A DNA stretch of 64,000 nucleotides, taken from assembly GCA_019651435.1 (NCBI GenBank), contig BOYI01000001.1:124001-188000 (forward strand), in the 5' to 3' direction. The position numbers were made by a program, and so were the translations under genes. The DNA comes from Pelagibacteraceae bacterium. Lineage in GTDB: Bacteria > Pseudomonadota > Alphaproteobacteria > HIMB59. Under the pieces are notes generated by a model. The model saw only the letters and a program-made list of their open reading frames with translations. It did no database searches and had not been told where the DNA came from. Below, in pieces: positions 1-8,779 of the stretch; position 1 is the first letter of the stretch; every line of letters begins with the position of its first letter.

Positions 1-323
1 TCCACGGAACACTCGTGAAGGGTTTAAATGGTGAGGATATTAATCGTATTTTGTTTTTTGAAGATGTGGAATTTACCCCCCAACAACTCGATCTAGAAAT
101 AAATGGTGAAATAGAGCAGGCAAGCTATTTCTCCCAGCAAGGTGTAAGACCTTCAGATGATCCTTGGTCGTTTGATGAGTGGCAGCAAAAAGATGAACGT
201 CTCTCTGTAGTTACAGCTGAGCTTTGGATGGAACTCTATGATAAGTACTCGGCGGAAGAGGCCGATCGTTACTGGAATGACGTTAAACAAGCAGCATTAA
301 AAAAATATCAATCTGAGGGATGA
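1..323 (+). CDS. AIG2-like gamma-glutamylcyclotransferase family protein, C-terminal part
   Basis: The reading frame is open to the left edge of the window, so the gene is cut there; the GTG that opens the ORF-track entry at 15 is probably an internal valine (in-frame codons before it read HGTL). The visible residues show the AIG2/GGCT pattern: a LNGEDINRI stretch, then FEDVEFTP holding the acidic residues expected near the active site, a beta segment, and the PWSFDEW motif that closes the fold in plant and bacterial AIG2 proteins. These proteins act on gamma-glutamyl amines or dipeptides, but the substrate cannot be told here. The stop overlaps the next start by ATGA, suggesting coupling. 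The family is fairly sure; the exact activity is not. Confidence 0.6.
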   Translation, partial: HGTLVKGLNGEDINRILFFEDVEFTPQQLDLEINGEIEQASYFSQQGVRPSDDPWSFDEWQQKDERLSVVTAELWMELYDKYSAEEADRYWNDVKQAALKKYQSEG

Positions 324-877
324 GATATTTTCTTTCAATATTAATTTTTATTTTTTCTTTAATTTTTTCTTCAGCGTATGCAAGTGAGTCTGCTTGGAGT
401 TTATTAGAAGAGGGTGGGAAGATCATCTTTATCCGCCATGCCTATGCGCCTGGTGGTGGTGATCCTGATAATTTTGTTATCGAAGATTGCTCTACACAAC
501 GAAATTTAAATCAACAAGGAATTGATCAGTCGATTTCCATGGGTCAAGAATTTTCAAAAAGGGATATACCTATTCAACAAGTATACTCCTCTCAGTGGTG
601 TCGGTGTAAAGACACTGCTTCCTATGCCTTTGGCGATTACCAAGAACTCAGTTCGCTTAATTCAACATTTGAAGGGGAGTATCGCCAAAACCATCAACGC
701 CAAATAAAAGAACTCAAAGAATTGATTGCTCGATGGGATGATACTGATGGCAATTTAATACTGGTAACCCATTACGTGATTGTTGGGGGCGCTCTCGGAT
801 ATTATCCAAGCTCTGGTGAATTAGTCATTACGGATAAAAGCTTAGAGGTATTGGATAGTATTAAAACTAAGTACTAG
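320..877 (+). CDS. Exported histidine phosphatase family protein
   Basis: A 185-residue protein with an N-terminal signal peptide (residues 1 to about 22, hydrophobic core ending at AYA-S), so probably periplasmic. FIRHAY at about 38-42 is the phosphate-accepting histidine motif of the phosphoglycerate mutase-like superfamily, with alanine where RHG usually has glycine. SSQWCRCKDTA matches the second conserved block, and LVTHYV near residue 147 supplies the second catalytic histidine. Similar short secreted histidine phosphatases are common in marine proteobacteria and have no settled substrate. It is coupled to the upstream AIG2-like gene and overlaps the end of the convergent HupE-like gene by four bases. 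Confidence 0.75.
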   Translation: MRYFLSILIFIFSLIFSSAYASESAWSLLEEGGKIIFIRHAYAPGGGDPDNFVIEDCSTQRNLNQQGIDQSISMGQEFSKRDIPIQQVYSSQWCRCKDTASYAFGDYQELSSLNSTFEGEYRQNHQRQIKELKELIARWDDTDGNLILVTHYVIVGGALGYYPSSGELVITDKSLEVLDSIKTKY

Positions 878-1995
878 AAAAAGACTCGCTCAAAAAACCA
901 GTAAATTCCAATTAATCCAATGACTAAGGAAAAAGGGATTTGAATTGCTTTTCGATACCATAGTTGTTTTGAGGGATAAAACATCAAGAGATAGGCCAAA
1001 ACTACTAATCCAATCTGAGCAATTTCTACACCAATATTAAAGGAGAGTAGACTTAAGATTAATTGTCCGGTCGGAAGACCTATATCTTCCAAGACAAAAG
1101 CAAACCCTAAACCATGAATTAATCCAAAAAAGAAAATAACAGCATATCGAATGATATTTGAATTAGATCTGAACTTGTCCTGTCGTTGGAAAATATTTTC
1201 AAAAGCGACATAGCCAATGGATAAAGCAATTAAAGGCTCAATAATAGAGGCTGGGATAAAGACCAGCTTTAAGCTCGCCAAAATAAGAGTTAGAGAATGA
1301 GCTAGGGTAAACATTGTCACTTGCCATAAAAGGGGTTTTAATTTGACAGCGAAAAAGAATACCCCAAATATAAAGAGAATATGGTCAAGTCCTTTGGGCA
1401 CGATGTGTTCAATTCCTAAGATAATATATTCCACTATTGTTTGTGACACAGTCGCATTGCTTTGGGATGAAAGTTCAGCTGATATTTCACCTGGCTGAAG
1501 GTAAGTTGAAAAAATCATATTTTCCTTTTTGATATCTTCAAATTGCCGAATAACAACAGGACCAAGCTCAGTAACAAATTGAATAGTAAATTCGTTTTGA
1601 TTAAGTGGAACTACGGTTTTGAGGTTGGTATCTCGAGGGTATTCAGGATTGACATCTTGATCGATCATTAGACCAACTAAGTTTAAAGACGAAGATCCTG
1701 AAAATCCGTTAATAATTATTTGATCTTGAAATAAATTCCAATTTTGTTGAATGTCTTGCTTTAATTCCTCTTCGTTCTTTTCTCGATACTGATCATAAAG
1801 TTCTGCCTGAGGGGAGTCATTGGTATCTTGATATTTGGAGGCATCTACACCTGCCAAGACTTGTTCGGCATTAATCTTAAAATCAATTGATGCCTGACCA
1901 TCAGCAATGATAAGATCAATTATGGCTGGTTTGATTTCATGGGAGTTGATTGTTGATGAGAAAAAGAAAAGTATTGCAAACCACCATCCCCGCAT
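874..1995 (-). CDS. HupE/UreJ_2 family membrane protein
   Basis: I start the gene at the ATG giving MRGWWFAIL; the ORF track extends it with a TTG at 2013. A signal sequence is followed by a periplasmic domain of about 170 residues that begins with HEIKP, then six or seven membrane segments. The membrane part carries the family signatures GIEHIVPKGLDHILFI, FTLAHSLTL, FGLIHGLGFA and FNIGVEIAQ, with histidines and acidic residues placed as in HupE/UreJ nickel-cobalt permeases. Proteins of this two-domain type are thought to take part in metal uptake. The facing DUF4198 gene supports that reading. Family confidence is high; the metal is inferred. Confidence 0.8.
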   Translation of the reverse strand: MRGWWFAILFFFSSTINSHEIKPAIIDLIIADGQASIDFKINAEQVLAGVDASKYQDTNDSPQAELYDQYREKNEEELKQDIQQNWNLFQDQIIINGFSGSSSLNLVGLMIDQDVNPEYPRDTNLKTVVPLNQNEFTIQFVTELGPVVIRQFEDIKKENMIFSTYLQPGEISAELSSQSNATVSQTIVEYIILGIEHIVPKGLDHILFIFGVFFFAVKLKPLLWQVTMFTLAHSLTLILASLKLVFIPASIIEPLIALSIGYVAFENIFQRQDKFRSNSNIIRYAVIFFFGLIHGLGFAFVLEDIGLPTGQLILSLLSFNIGVEIAQIGLVVLAYLLMFYPSKQLWYRKAIQIPFSLVIGLIGIYWFFERVFF

Positions 1996-2018
1996 AGGTA
2001 CTATTTTTATCAAATTTT

Positions 2019-2830
2019 ATGGCTATTTTCTTTGTCTTTTTTTATCTATCTTTGCTTTAGGTCATTTAAAAGCTCATGAATTTTGGATAGAGCCAACACA
2101 ATACACCCCAAGTGATAATCAATTAGAGGGTCATCTTCGAGTGGGTCAGAATTTTGATGGTATGGCTTTGATGTATAATGAGAATGACTTTGAGACTTTC
2201 AAAATCCTTTCAGGAACTAAAAATAAAAAGTTCGATGTAAGCGGAATTATTGGTGATGTTCCAGCTTTAGATGTGCAATCCAAATTTTCTGATCTTATTA
2301 TCGTGTACCACGAGACGAAAGATAAATTTGTGGATTATAAAAAATTTCAAAAGTTTAAAGATTTTGTAAATGAGAAGGGATATCCTCAACTAATTGATGA
2401 GCATATTCAAGCAGGCCATCCTGAAGAGTATTTTATTGAAAGTTACCGGCGCTATGCCAAATCTTTAATAGCCATAGATGGTGTTAAAGGAAAAGACAAA
2501 AAAACAGGTTTATTATTTGAATTTGTTTTAAATGAAAACCCCTATGATCTTGAGTCAAATTTTATAAGTGCAAATTTGTTTTATAAAAAACGACCGATTG
2601 CTGATCAATTAGTGACAATCTTTTCTCGAAAGAACAGAGGAGATTTAAAGATAGAACATTTTGAGACTGATAAAAAAGGATATGTAGAATTTATTGTAGA
2701 GGAAGGAAGAGAGTATTTATTGGACTCAGTGATTATCTATGCAAAAAAAGGTGACCCTGAAAAAAAAGAACCTATTTGGCATAGTATTTGGGCCTCTACA
2801 ACCTTTCTTGTTCCAGAAAGAACCCTTTAA
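2019..2830 (+). CDS. DUF4198 domain periplasmic protein (start region frameshifted)
   Basis: From HEFWIEPTQY onward this is a DUF4198/NikM-like protein, a family of exported beta-rich proteins found beside metal permeases. The ORF track starts it at 1907, inside the divergent HupE-like gene, and that frame has no ATG, GTG or TTG near the signal peptide. An ATG at 2019 starts MAIFFVF in another frame; adding one T to the seven-T run at 2037-2043 joins it to FLSIFALGHLKA and gives a normal signal peptide. I therefore prefer 2019 with a one-base deletion. An imperfect hairpin (AACCCT/AGGGTT) spans the stop codon without a T-run. Confidence 0.6.
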
Positions 2831-2859
2831 TTTAAGAGGGTTAAGTTTAAAATAAAATA

Positions 2860-3195
2860 ATGGTTTTTATAGCAAAAGTATTACTGGCTGCATTAGTGAT
2901 TGCTTTTGCTAGTTGGTTATCTGGAAAAAAACCTGAACTCTCAGGTTTTATTATTGCCTTACCTATTGCGAGTATTATCGCAATTGCATTTTCATATTTA
3001 GAACATAAAAATACAGAAAATACCGTCATCTTCGCAAAAAGTATATTGATAGGAGTTCCGGTATCTTATTTGTTTTTCGTACCTTTCTTTTTTGCCAAAA
3101 ACTTAAGTATGAATTTTTGGATAATTTACGGATCAGGTATTATTCTTTTAATTATTGGTTATTTTGTTCATAAATACCTGACAAGCATTATCTAG
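2860..3195 (+). CDS. Small integral membrane protein, DUF3147-like
   Basis: A 111-residue protein with four hydrophobic segments at roughly 3-20, 27-45, 58-78 and 85-108. The pattern of a short helix, a loop with GKKPELSGF, and a helix LPIASIIAIAFSYLE resembles the DUF3147 family of small inner-membrane proteins, which has no known function. The similarity is from general pattern only. It starts 29 bases after the DUF4198 gene on the same strand and is followed with no gap by a glutathione transferase gene. A 60-residue ORF on the opposite strand (2847-3029) is its shadow. Confidence 0.45.
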   Translation: MVFIAKVLLAALVIAFASWLSGKKPELSGFIIALPIASIIAIAFSYLEHKNTENTVIFAKSILIGVPVSYLFFVPFFFAKNLSMNFWIIYGSGIILLIIGYFVHKYLTSII

Positions 3196-3820
3196 ATGTT
3201 TGAATTATTTGCTGACGATACTCCAAACGCACGTAAAATTTCTATTATGCTTGAGGAAATTAAAGCTGATTACAAAGTTACATTGATTGATATTGGAAAA
3301 GGAGATCAATTTAAAGATGAATTCAAAAAAATTTCACCCTTTAATAAAATACCAGTTTTAAGAAATTCACAAACTGGACAAAGTTATTTTGAGTCTGGAG
3401 CAATTTTAATTTATTTAGCAAATTATTTTAATCAATTTATGGAAGGATAAGGATTTAACTAATCAGTGGCTAATGGCACAAATGGGATACATTGGTCCAA
3501 TGATAGGACAACATCATCAATTTCATCATTATCATCCAGGAAAAAGCAAATTTGGCGAGGACCGTTATTTTAAAATAACAAAAACTATTTATGAAAATTT
3601 AAATGATCATTTATCAAATCATGATTATCTTGCTGGAGATTACTCTATTGCAGACATAGCAACCTTCCCTTGGATTGCTCGTCATAACATTCATGATATA
3701 GGACTTCATCATTATCCTCATTTATGCACATGGTATGAATTAATCTCACAGCGTCCAGCTGTAGTAAAAGGTTATGATTTATTTCAAAAAGGAAATAAAA
3801 TTCCACCCATAAGATCATGA
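3196..3820 (+). CDS. Glutathione S-transferase (frameshifted)
   Basis: Two ORFs in different frames form one protein of about 208 residues. The first (3196-3450) holds the thioredoxin-like domain with TPNARKISIMLEEI and the glutathione-binding block FNKIPVL...YFESGAILIYLA. The second frame, readable from about 3449 as KDLTNQWLMAQMG, holds the helical C-terminal domain with GDYSIADIATFPW. This order and these motifs match the YfcG/YghU group of bacterial GSTs, often disulfide-bond oxidoreductases or peroxidases. The break lies at GAAGGATAAGG near 3447 and looks like a single-base error. The next gene overlaps by ATGA. Confidence 0.8.
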
Positions 3821-4152
3821 AGGTTTACTACAATGGCTCTTGTAATATCTGTAATGCAGAAATTAATCATTATAAAAAAACAAAAAGCGAAATTTCATAT
3901 GTAGATATTTCACAAATAAAAGATGAACACGTAGCAAATTTATCCAAAGATAAACTTTTTAGAAGAATGCATGTATATCATCAAGGAACTCTTTATTCGG
4001 GATCTGAGTCTTTTTTAATTATGTGGTCTCAAATGAAAAAATGGAGACTTTTATCTAGGATTTTAAGCTTGCCTTTAATTAGACAGGTTTGGTTTCTAAT
4101 ATATGAATTAGTTGCGATTTTGTTGTATTGGAAGAATAAGTCGAAGGTTTGA
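3817..4152 (+). CDS. DCC (DUF393) family thiol-disulfide oxidoreductase-like protein
   Basis: A 111-residue protein starting MKVYYNGSCNICNAEI. The CxxC (SCNIC) right after the first beta strand, the YVDIS strand and the RMHVYHQGTLYSGSESF block are those of the DCC family (DUF393), small proteins with a thioredoxin-like active-site cysteine pair and a hydrophobic C-terminal half. Their substrate is not known. The start overlaps the stop of the glutathione transferase gene, so the two are probably one transcript with related redox jobs. Two hairpins that can act as terminators follow the stop. Confidence 0.75.
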   Translation: MKVYYNGSCNICNAEINHYKKTKSEISYVDISQIKDEHVANLSKDKLFRRMHVYHQGTLYSGSESFLIMWSQMKKWRLLSRILSLPLIRQVWFLIYELVAILLYWKNKSKV

Positions 4153-4159
4153 TTTGGAG

Positions 4160-4196
4160 AACCATTCTTGCAGTAAAACCACAAGAATGGTTTTTG
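4160..4196 (+). terminator. Rho-independent terminator after the DCC gene
   Basis: AACCATTCTTG and CAAGAATGGTT form a perfect 11-bp stem with a loop of about 11 bases, followed directly by TTTTT. It lies eight bases after the DCC gene stop and should end the plus-strand run that starts at the left edge. Confidence 0.8.
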
Positions 4197-4222
4197 GAGG
4201 ATTAAGGTTAATCCTCTATTTT
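4197..4222 (+). terminator. Second hairpin, tandem terminator or backup
   Basis: GAGGATTAA-GG-TTAATCCTC is a perfect 9-bp inverted repeat with a two-base loop, followed by TATTTTTA. It abuts the first terminator. The tight loop makes a four-base loop with an 8-bp stem more likely in RNA. The sequence from here to the methyltransferase start at 4340 is AT-rich with no clear gene. Confidence 0.5.
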
Positions 4223-4339
4223 TACCCCCCTAATTTCACATTGGATTAAAAAAATAGTGTTCAAAAAAGTATTGAAAAACAAAGGTTTTAAAAAAAATGT
4301 GAATATTTTTTCTGTTAATTACTTTATTTTGCTCATTTT

Positions 4340-5050
4340 ATGAATAGCCCTTGTTATAACTGGGACCGGTCTTCTTGGCTCTCTTCAAAAGAATACTTCG
4401 AAAAACTGTCGAGTCAATTAATTGAGTTTTTAGATATCACGGAAGAAAAAAAAATTCTTGATGTCGGTTGTGGTAGGGGGCACCTACTTGAAACTCTTTC
4501 CCTCAAAGCGAACTTGATTAATCAACCAGTTGGTGTTGAGCCCGTAAAGCATGATGATTTTGTCCCTCAAAATATAAAAATATTTCATTCTTCCATTAAT
4601 TCATTTCTGAATGAAAATAATTTTCAATTTGATTTGGTAATTTTAAAACAAGTACTCCACTTACTGACTTTAGATGAAAGAAAAAAGTTTTATCATGATA
4701 TTAAAAATCACATCAATGAAGATGCCAATATAGTATTTATTCATATGAATGACCAAACAGAAATCCCATTATTTCCTTTAATGGAAAATAAACTTCAACA
4801 ATCATTAAAAAGTCATAAACTTCTCTTAGAAGAATTAACTCAAAAATTTAATTTACTGAAGATGTTCAATTTTAATTATCATGTAAAAATCTCATTAGAA
4901 GAATATTTAGAAATGATAAGTAATAGATATATGACTGTTCTTTTAGATTTAAGTAAAAAAGAAATAGAAGGAGGAATTGATTTCATCAAGAAGAATTATC
5001 CCAAACAATTAGTTTTTCAGGATACCTTAACGATTAAAGTATTTAATTAA
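4340..5050 (+). CDS. Class I SAM-dependent methyltransferase
   Basis: A 236-residue protein. ILDVGCGRGHLLETL at about 39-53 is motif I of class I (Rossmann-fold) methyltransferases, followed by an acidic strand end (GVEP), and FDLVILKQVLHLL around residues 95-107 is motif IV. The C-terminal half is helix-rich and not diagnostic. The substrate cannot be told. The gene stands alone on the plus strand behind the tandem hairpins and ends exactly where the convergent DMT transporter gene ends. Confidence 0.7.
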   Translation: MNSPCYNWDRSSWLSSKEYFEKLSSQLIEFLDITEEKKILDVGCGRGHLLETLSLKANLINQPVGVEPVKHDDFVPQNIKIFHSSINSFLNENNFQFDLVILKQVLHLLTLDERKKFYHDIKNHINEDANIVFIHMNDQTEIPLFPLMENKLQQSLKSHKLLLEELTQKFNLLKMFNFNYHVKISLEEYLEMISNRYMTVLLDLSKKEIEGGIDFIKKNYPKQLVFQDTLTIKVFN

Positions 5051-5908
5051 TTATTTTACTTTTTGTAGTAAATAATTTCCAGTAATGACAATAATACTCC
5101 CAAGGATAATATAAAGAGAAATAGGTTCTTTAATCAAAATTATTGTAAGACCTACCCCAAAGATAGGAAATAAACTATAAAAAGGTAGTACCGTTTGCAC
5201 ACTATAATGTTTATATAGCCAAAACATTAGAACTTGTGCTCCGCAAGACACAACCACACCAGTATATACTGCTGGTAAGTAATCTAACCATGAATGTTGT
5301 AAAATAAACTTGAATTCTTGATTTTCAAAAATGAAAGCTAGTAAGGTCATGATTGGTAATGTGGTGATGGCCATCCATCCGTTAACCTCTAATGCATTAA
5401 AATCCAATAGTTTTCTGGACATCATAGAGGCAAGCCCATAAGAAATTGCAGCCAAGCAACCTAACATCAAACTGTTGGGTGATTGAAAAACAATAGGATC
5501 AAAACATATAATAGATAGACCAAATAAAACGAGACCAATTAAAAGCCATCTTTTTAAAGATACGATTTCTCCTAAATAAATTGAGCCTGCAATGACACCA
5601 AACGGAATTGAAAATTGCATCACTAAAATCATCGAAGAAGTTGAGGTAGTTTGCGCTAAAGAGAGATACATAAAGGGATATAGACCAAGACCCATCAAAA
5701 AGCCGTAAATGATAATAAATTTAAAGTTATCATTTTTCATACTGCTGAGTCTTAAAAAAGGAAAAAGAAATATTGCCATCATCAAAATTCGAATAAGAGA
5801 GAAAATTAAAGGGGAGAGCTCTTGGTTAAGTCCTATTTTTCCAACGGGATAGGAGCTCCCAAATAAAAACATCACAAAAAGCGTAATAAGAAGGTGATTA
5901 AATTTCAC
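5051..5908 (-). CDS. EamA/DMT superfamily permease
   Basis: A 285-residue protein with about ten hydrophobic helices arranged as two EamA repeats. Family features include FLFGSSYPVGKIGL in the first helix, the SLAQTTSTSSMILVMQFSIPFGV stretch around helices 3 and 4 (read in short pieces) and a positively charged end after helix 10. Members export or import amino acids and other small metabolites; the substrate here is open. Its start overlaps the folC stop by four bases, so it is the last gene of the long minus-strand operon. Confidence 0.75.
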   Translation of the reverse strand: MKFNHLLITLFVMFLFGSSYPVGKIGLNQELSPLIFSLIRILMMAIFLFPFLRLSSMKNDNFKFIIIYGFLMGLGLYPFMYLSLAQTTSTSSMILVMQFSIPFGVIAGSIYLGEIVSLKRWLLIGLVLFGLSIICFDPIVFQSPNSLMLGCLAAISYGLASMMSRKLLDFNALEVNGWMAITTLPIMTLLAFIFENQEFKFILQHSWLDYLPAVYTGVVVSCGAQVLMFWLYKHYSVQTVLPFYSLFPIFGVGLTIILIKEPISLYIILGSIIVITGNYLLQKVK

Positions 5909-7149
5909 TTGGACTGATTAAGTTTTAAAAACTCTCCAATAAAATATAAAGAACCACCAAAAAAGATAGATGTTTTAATATTAGAATATTGATTAATTTT
6001 TTTTAAAGAACTTTCTAAAGATGGACAGAAAATCAATTTAAGATTAATTGGGAGATCTTCTTTAGTAATTGAATTTTCCTCATTCATTTGAACCACAATT
6101 ATTTTTTGAAAATGTTGAGAGAGTTTAGCTAACATTTGAGAATATTTTTTATTATTAAGAAAAGAACAAATTAAAATTTTTCTGTTTAGGGGAAGGTTTT
6201 TTATCAAGGTATTCATACCATCAATATTATGAAAACCATCTAAAGTAATATCTTTAAAACTTTTTAACTTTTGAAAAAATAATCCACTTATTATTGGCTG
6301 CATTCTACCTGGCCATTGGCAAAGAGTTAGAGCTTTTTGAGTTTTATTAACATTAAATTTGTTTTTTAAAATATTTTTAGCTAAATGTATTGCAAGACCA
6401 GCGTTAATTTTTTGATGTTTTCCTTGCAGGCTTAATTGAGATAAATCTATTTTGATACTATTAGATTGATAGTTATTTGATCTAATACTCCAATCATCTC
6501 CAAAGAATTCAGCTTTTAATTTTCTTCTATTTAATTCTGAATGAATAAACTTCATTACACTTGGCTTTTGTCTATTAATAAAATTTACACTTCTCTTATT
6601 AAGTATTCCTAATTTTTCAAACGCAATTTTGTTAAGTGAGTTTCCTAAAAAATCTTGGTGATCTAATGAGATGGGGGTAATAGCTGCTAATTTCGGAAGT
6701 TTTAAGATATTAGTAGCATCAAATCTACCCCCTAAGCCAACTTCTAAAATTAAAAAATCAGCCTCGTGATCTTGGAAGGCTTTAAATGCTGCTGCTGTAG
6801 TAATTTCGAAAAAAGTAATTAGATTTCTATTATTTTTTTTCTCACAGTATCGAAGATACTCCAACAATTTTTTATTAGAAATGTTTTTAGAATTTAATTG
6901 AATGCGCTCATTAAAATCAACAAGGTGAGGGGTTGTATACAAATGAGTGGAGTAACCATGTTGGTTTATAATTGATTTTAATATTGAAGCAGTGGATCCT
7001 TTGCCATTTGTTCCGGCTATGTGAATAACTTTTGGTAATTTTTTCTCATTAAAGCGAATTTTTTTTAATAATTGATTAATTCGACCAAGAGATAAGTCTG
7101 AAAATTTAGGATGGAGCTGTAAGAGCCTTTGAAAAATAGGATCTTTCAA
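5905..7149 (-). CDS. folC: Bifunctional folylpolyglutamate synthase/dihydrofolate synthase
   Basis: A 414-residue Mur-ligase-fold enzyme. The ATP-binding loop HIAGTNGKGST is at about 43-53, FFEITTAAAF and LEVGLGGRFDATN follow in the expected order, and SLDHQDFLG carries the conserved histidine. It adds glutamate to dihydropteroate and to folates in the cytoplasm. It follows accD by five bases, the usual alphaproteobacterial trp-accD-folC order, and precedes the DMT permease with a four-base overlap. Confidence 0.9.
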   Translation of the reverse strand: MKDPIFQRLLQLHPKFSDLSLGRINQLLKKIRFNEKKLPKVIHIAGTNGKGSTASILKSIINQHGYSTHLYTTPHLVDFNERIQLNSKNISNKKLLEYLRYCEKKNNRNLITFFEITTAAAFKAFQDHEADFLILEVGLGGRFDATNILKLPKLAAITPISLDHQDFLGNSLNKIAFEKLGILNKRSVNFINRQKPSVMKFIHSELNRRKLKAEFFGDDWSIRSNNYQSNSIKIDLSQLSLQGKHQKINAGLAIHLAKNILKNKFNVNKTQKALTLCQWPGRMQPIISGLFFQKLKSFKDITLDGFHNIDGMNTLIKNLPLNRKILICSFLNNKKYSQMLAKLSQHFQKIIVVQMNEENSITKEDLPINLKLIFCPSLESSLKKINQYSNIKTSIFFGGSLYFIGEFLKLNQSK

Positions 7150-7154
7150 TGATA

Positions 7155-8000
7155 TTACTTTTTAAGAAAAGATAAAACTTTGGAAAGAGTCTCTCTTAAC
7201 TCTTTTCGATGAACAACGATATCGATCATACCGTGCTCAAGAAGGTATTCTGCTGTTTGAAAGTCTTCAGGTAATTGTTCGTTAATTGTTTTTTCAATTA
7301 CTCTTTTACCAGCAAAACCAATCATACTTCCTTTTTCAGCAATTATAATATCACCTAACATAGCAAATGAAGCACTGACACCACCAGTTGTGGGATGAGT
7401 TAGGATACTAATGAAAGGAATTTTATTTTGATCTAAGAGATTACAAGCGGCTACTGTTTTTGGAAGCTGCATTAAGCTTACTAAGCCTTCTTGCATTCTT
7501 GCTCCTCCCGAGGAGGCAATAGAGATAAAAGGACAATTTAATTCAACTGCTTTTTGGCATCCAATTTTAAAAGCTTCACCGACATATTGGCCCATACTTC
7601 CACCCATAAACTTAAAATCTAATAAGAATATACAAATAGTCGTTCCACCTATTTGTCCTGTCGCAACATGAGCAGCATCTTTTTGTTTAGTTTTTTGTTG
7701 AGCGTCTTTTAGTCGATCAGTATATTTTTTTAAATCCTTGAATTTTAAGGGGTCATTATTTTCAATAGGTATTTCAATTAACTCAAATTTTTCATCATCA
7801 AAGAGCTGCTTAAAACGACTTTCAAAATCAATATACATATGTTGATCGCAATAGGAGCAAACATGTAAATTTTCTTTAAGATCACTGACATACAACATCC
7901 TTTCTCCACAACCACACTTTGTCCAAAGGTCTGAAGGAGGGTCTTTTCGATTAACTAAAGAATTTAATTTTGGTTTAACGAAATCAGTAAGCCAGTTCAT
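7155..8000 (-). CDS. accD: Acetyl-CoA carboxylase carboxyltransferase, beta subunit
   Basis: A 281-residue carboxyltransferase subunit that, with AccA, transfers the carboxyl group from biotin to acetyl-CoA. The N-terminal ribbon has Cys29, Cys31, Cys48 and Cys51; the first pair is C-x-C instead of the usual C-x2-C, with an extra residue just after it, so the total length is unchanged. The crotonase-like core has GGSMGQYVGEA, SSGGARMQEG and THPTTGGVSASFA, which line the oxyanion and CoA sites. It starts two bases before trpA's stop region and belongs to the trpFBA-accD-folC operon. Confidence 0.92.
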   Translation of the reverse strand: MNWLTDFVKPKLNSLVNRKDPPSDLWTKCGCGERMLYVSDLKENLHVCSYCDQHMYIDFESRFKQLFDDEKFELIEIPIENNDPLKFKDLKKYTDRLKDAQQKTKQKDAAHVATGQIGGTTICIFLLDFKFMGGSMGQYVGEAFKIGCQKAVELNCPFISIASSGGARMQEGLVSLMQLPKTVAACNLLDQNKIPFISILTHPTTGGVSASFAMLGDIIIAEKGSMIGFAGKRVIEKTINEQLPEDFQTAEYLLEHGMIDIVVHRKELRETLSKVLSFLKK

Positions 8001-8002
8001 GA

Positions 8003-8779
8003 CTAAATTTTAACCTCTTTTATAAACTTACGAAGAGAAATTATATATTTTGTAAAATTCATTTTAAGATCAAAATACTTTTGAATTAGTGCAGAGCCAA
8101 TAATCACTCCATCAGCCTTTGTATTTTTAGAAATAGCCATTACATCTTTTTTTGATTTAATACCAAATCCCACTAAAACGGGTATTTTGGTTTGTTTTTT
8201 TAATGCCAAAACGTTTTTATTGATTTCTTTGTAATCAAGTTTGTTTGATCCAGTGATACCAGTAGCAGAAATATAATAAACAAAACCTTTTGCTTCTTTA
8301 AGTAATCTCTTGGATCTCTTTTGATCGGTCATTGGAGAGATAAGCTTAATTAAGTGAATATTATTTTTATCTAGAAGATTTTTAATTGATTTTTCCTCTT
8401 CAAATGGAAGATCAACTAAAATAATTCCATCAACAACATTTTTGATTTCCTTAATAAAATTTTGAACACCAAATTTCTGAACAGTGTTCAGATAACACAT
8501 AATAACAAAAGCAGTTTTTTGACTATTCTTTTTAAGTTGAGCGATAAGATTTAAAGATTGTTTTGTTGTGATTTTTGATTTTAAAGCAATTTTGCTAGAC
8601 TCTTGAATGATTGGCCCATCAGCCATAGGGTCTGAAAAAGGTAACCCAAATTCAATGATATCAGGTTGATGAGAGAGAATTTCATCAAAAACTTTTTTAC
8701 TTTGTGAAAGAGTAGGGAAACCACAAGTCATAAACAGTGATAAAATTTTTTTAGAAGGAAGTTGATCGAGTTTATTCAT
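8003..8779 (-). CDS. trpA: Tryptophan synthase alpha chain
   Basis: A TIM-barrel enzyme that releases indole from indole-3-glycerol phosphate. I start it at the ATG giving [11 protein letters not shown] (8779), which overlaps the trpB stop (ATGAATAA); the ORF-track extension to 8836 adds residues not typical of Trp[16 protein letters not shown] carries the catalytic glutamate and aspartate, [10 protein letters not shown] covers the flexible loop 6 region, and [10 protein letters not shown] and GVIIGSALI bind phosphate. Length (about 258) fits the family. Confidence 0.92.
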   Translation of the reverse strand: MNKLDQLPSKKILSLFMTCGFPTLSQSKKVFDEILSHQPDIIEFGLPFSDPMADGPIIQESSKIALKSKITTKQSLNLIAQLKKNSQKTAFVIMCYLNTVQKFGVQNFIKEIKNVVDGIILVDLPFEEEKSIKNLLDKNNIHLIKLISPMTDQKRSKRLLKEAKGFVYYISATGITGSNKLDYKEINKNVLALKKQTKIPVLVGFGIKSKKDVMAISKNTKADGVIIGSALIQKYFDLKMNFTKYIISLRKFIKEVKI

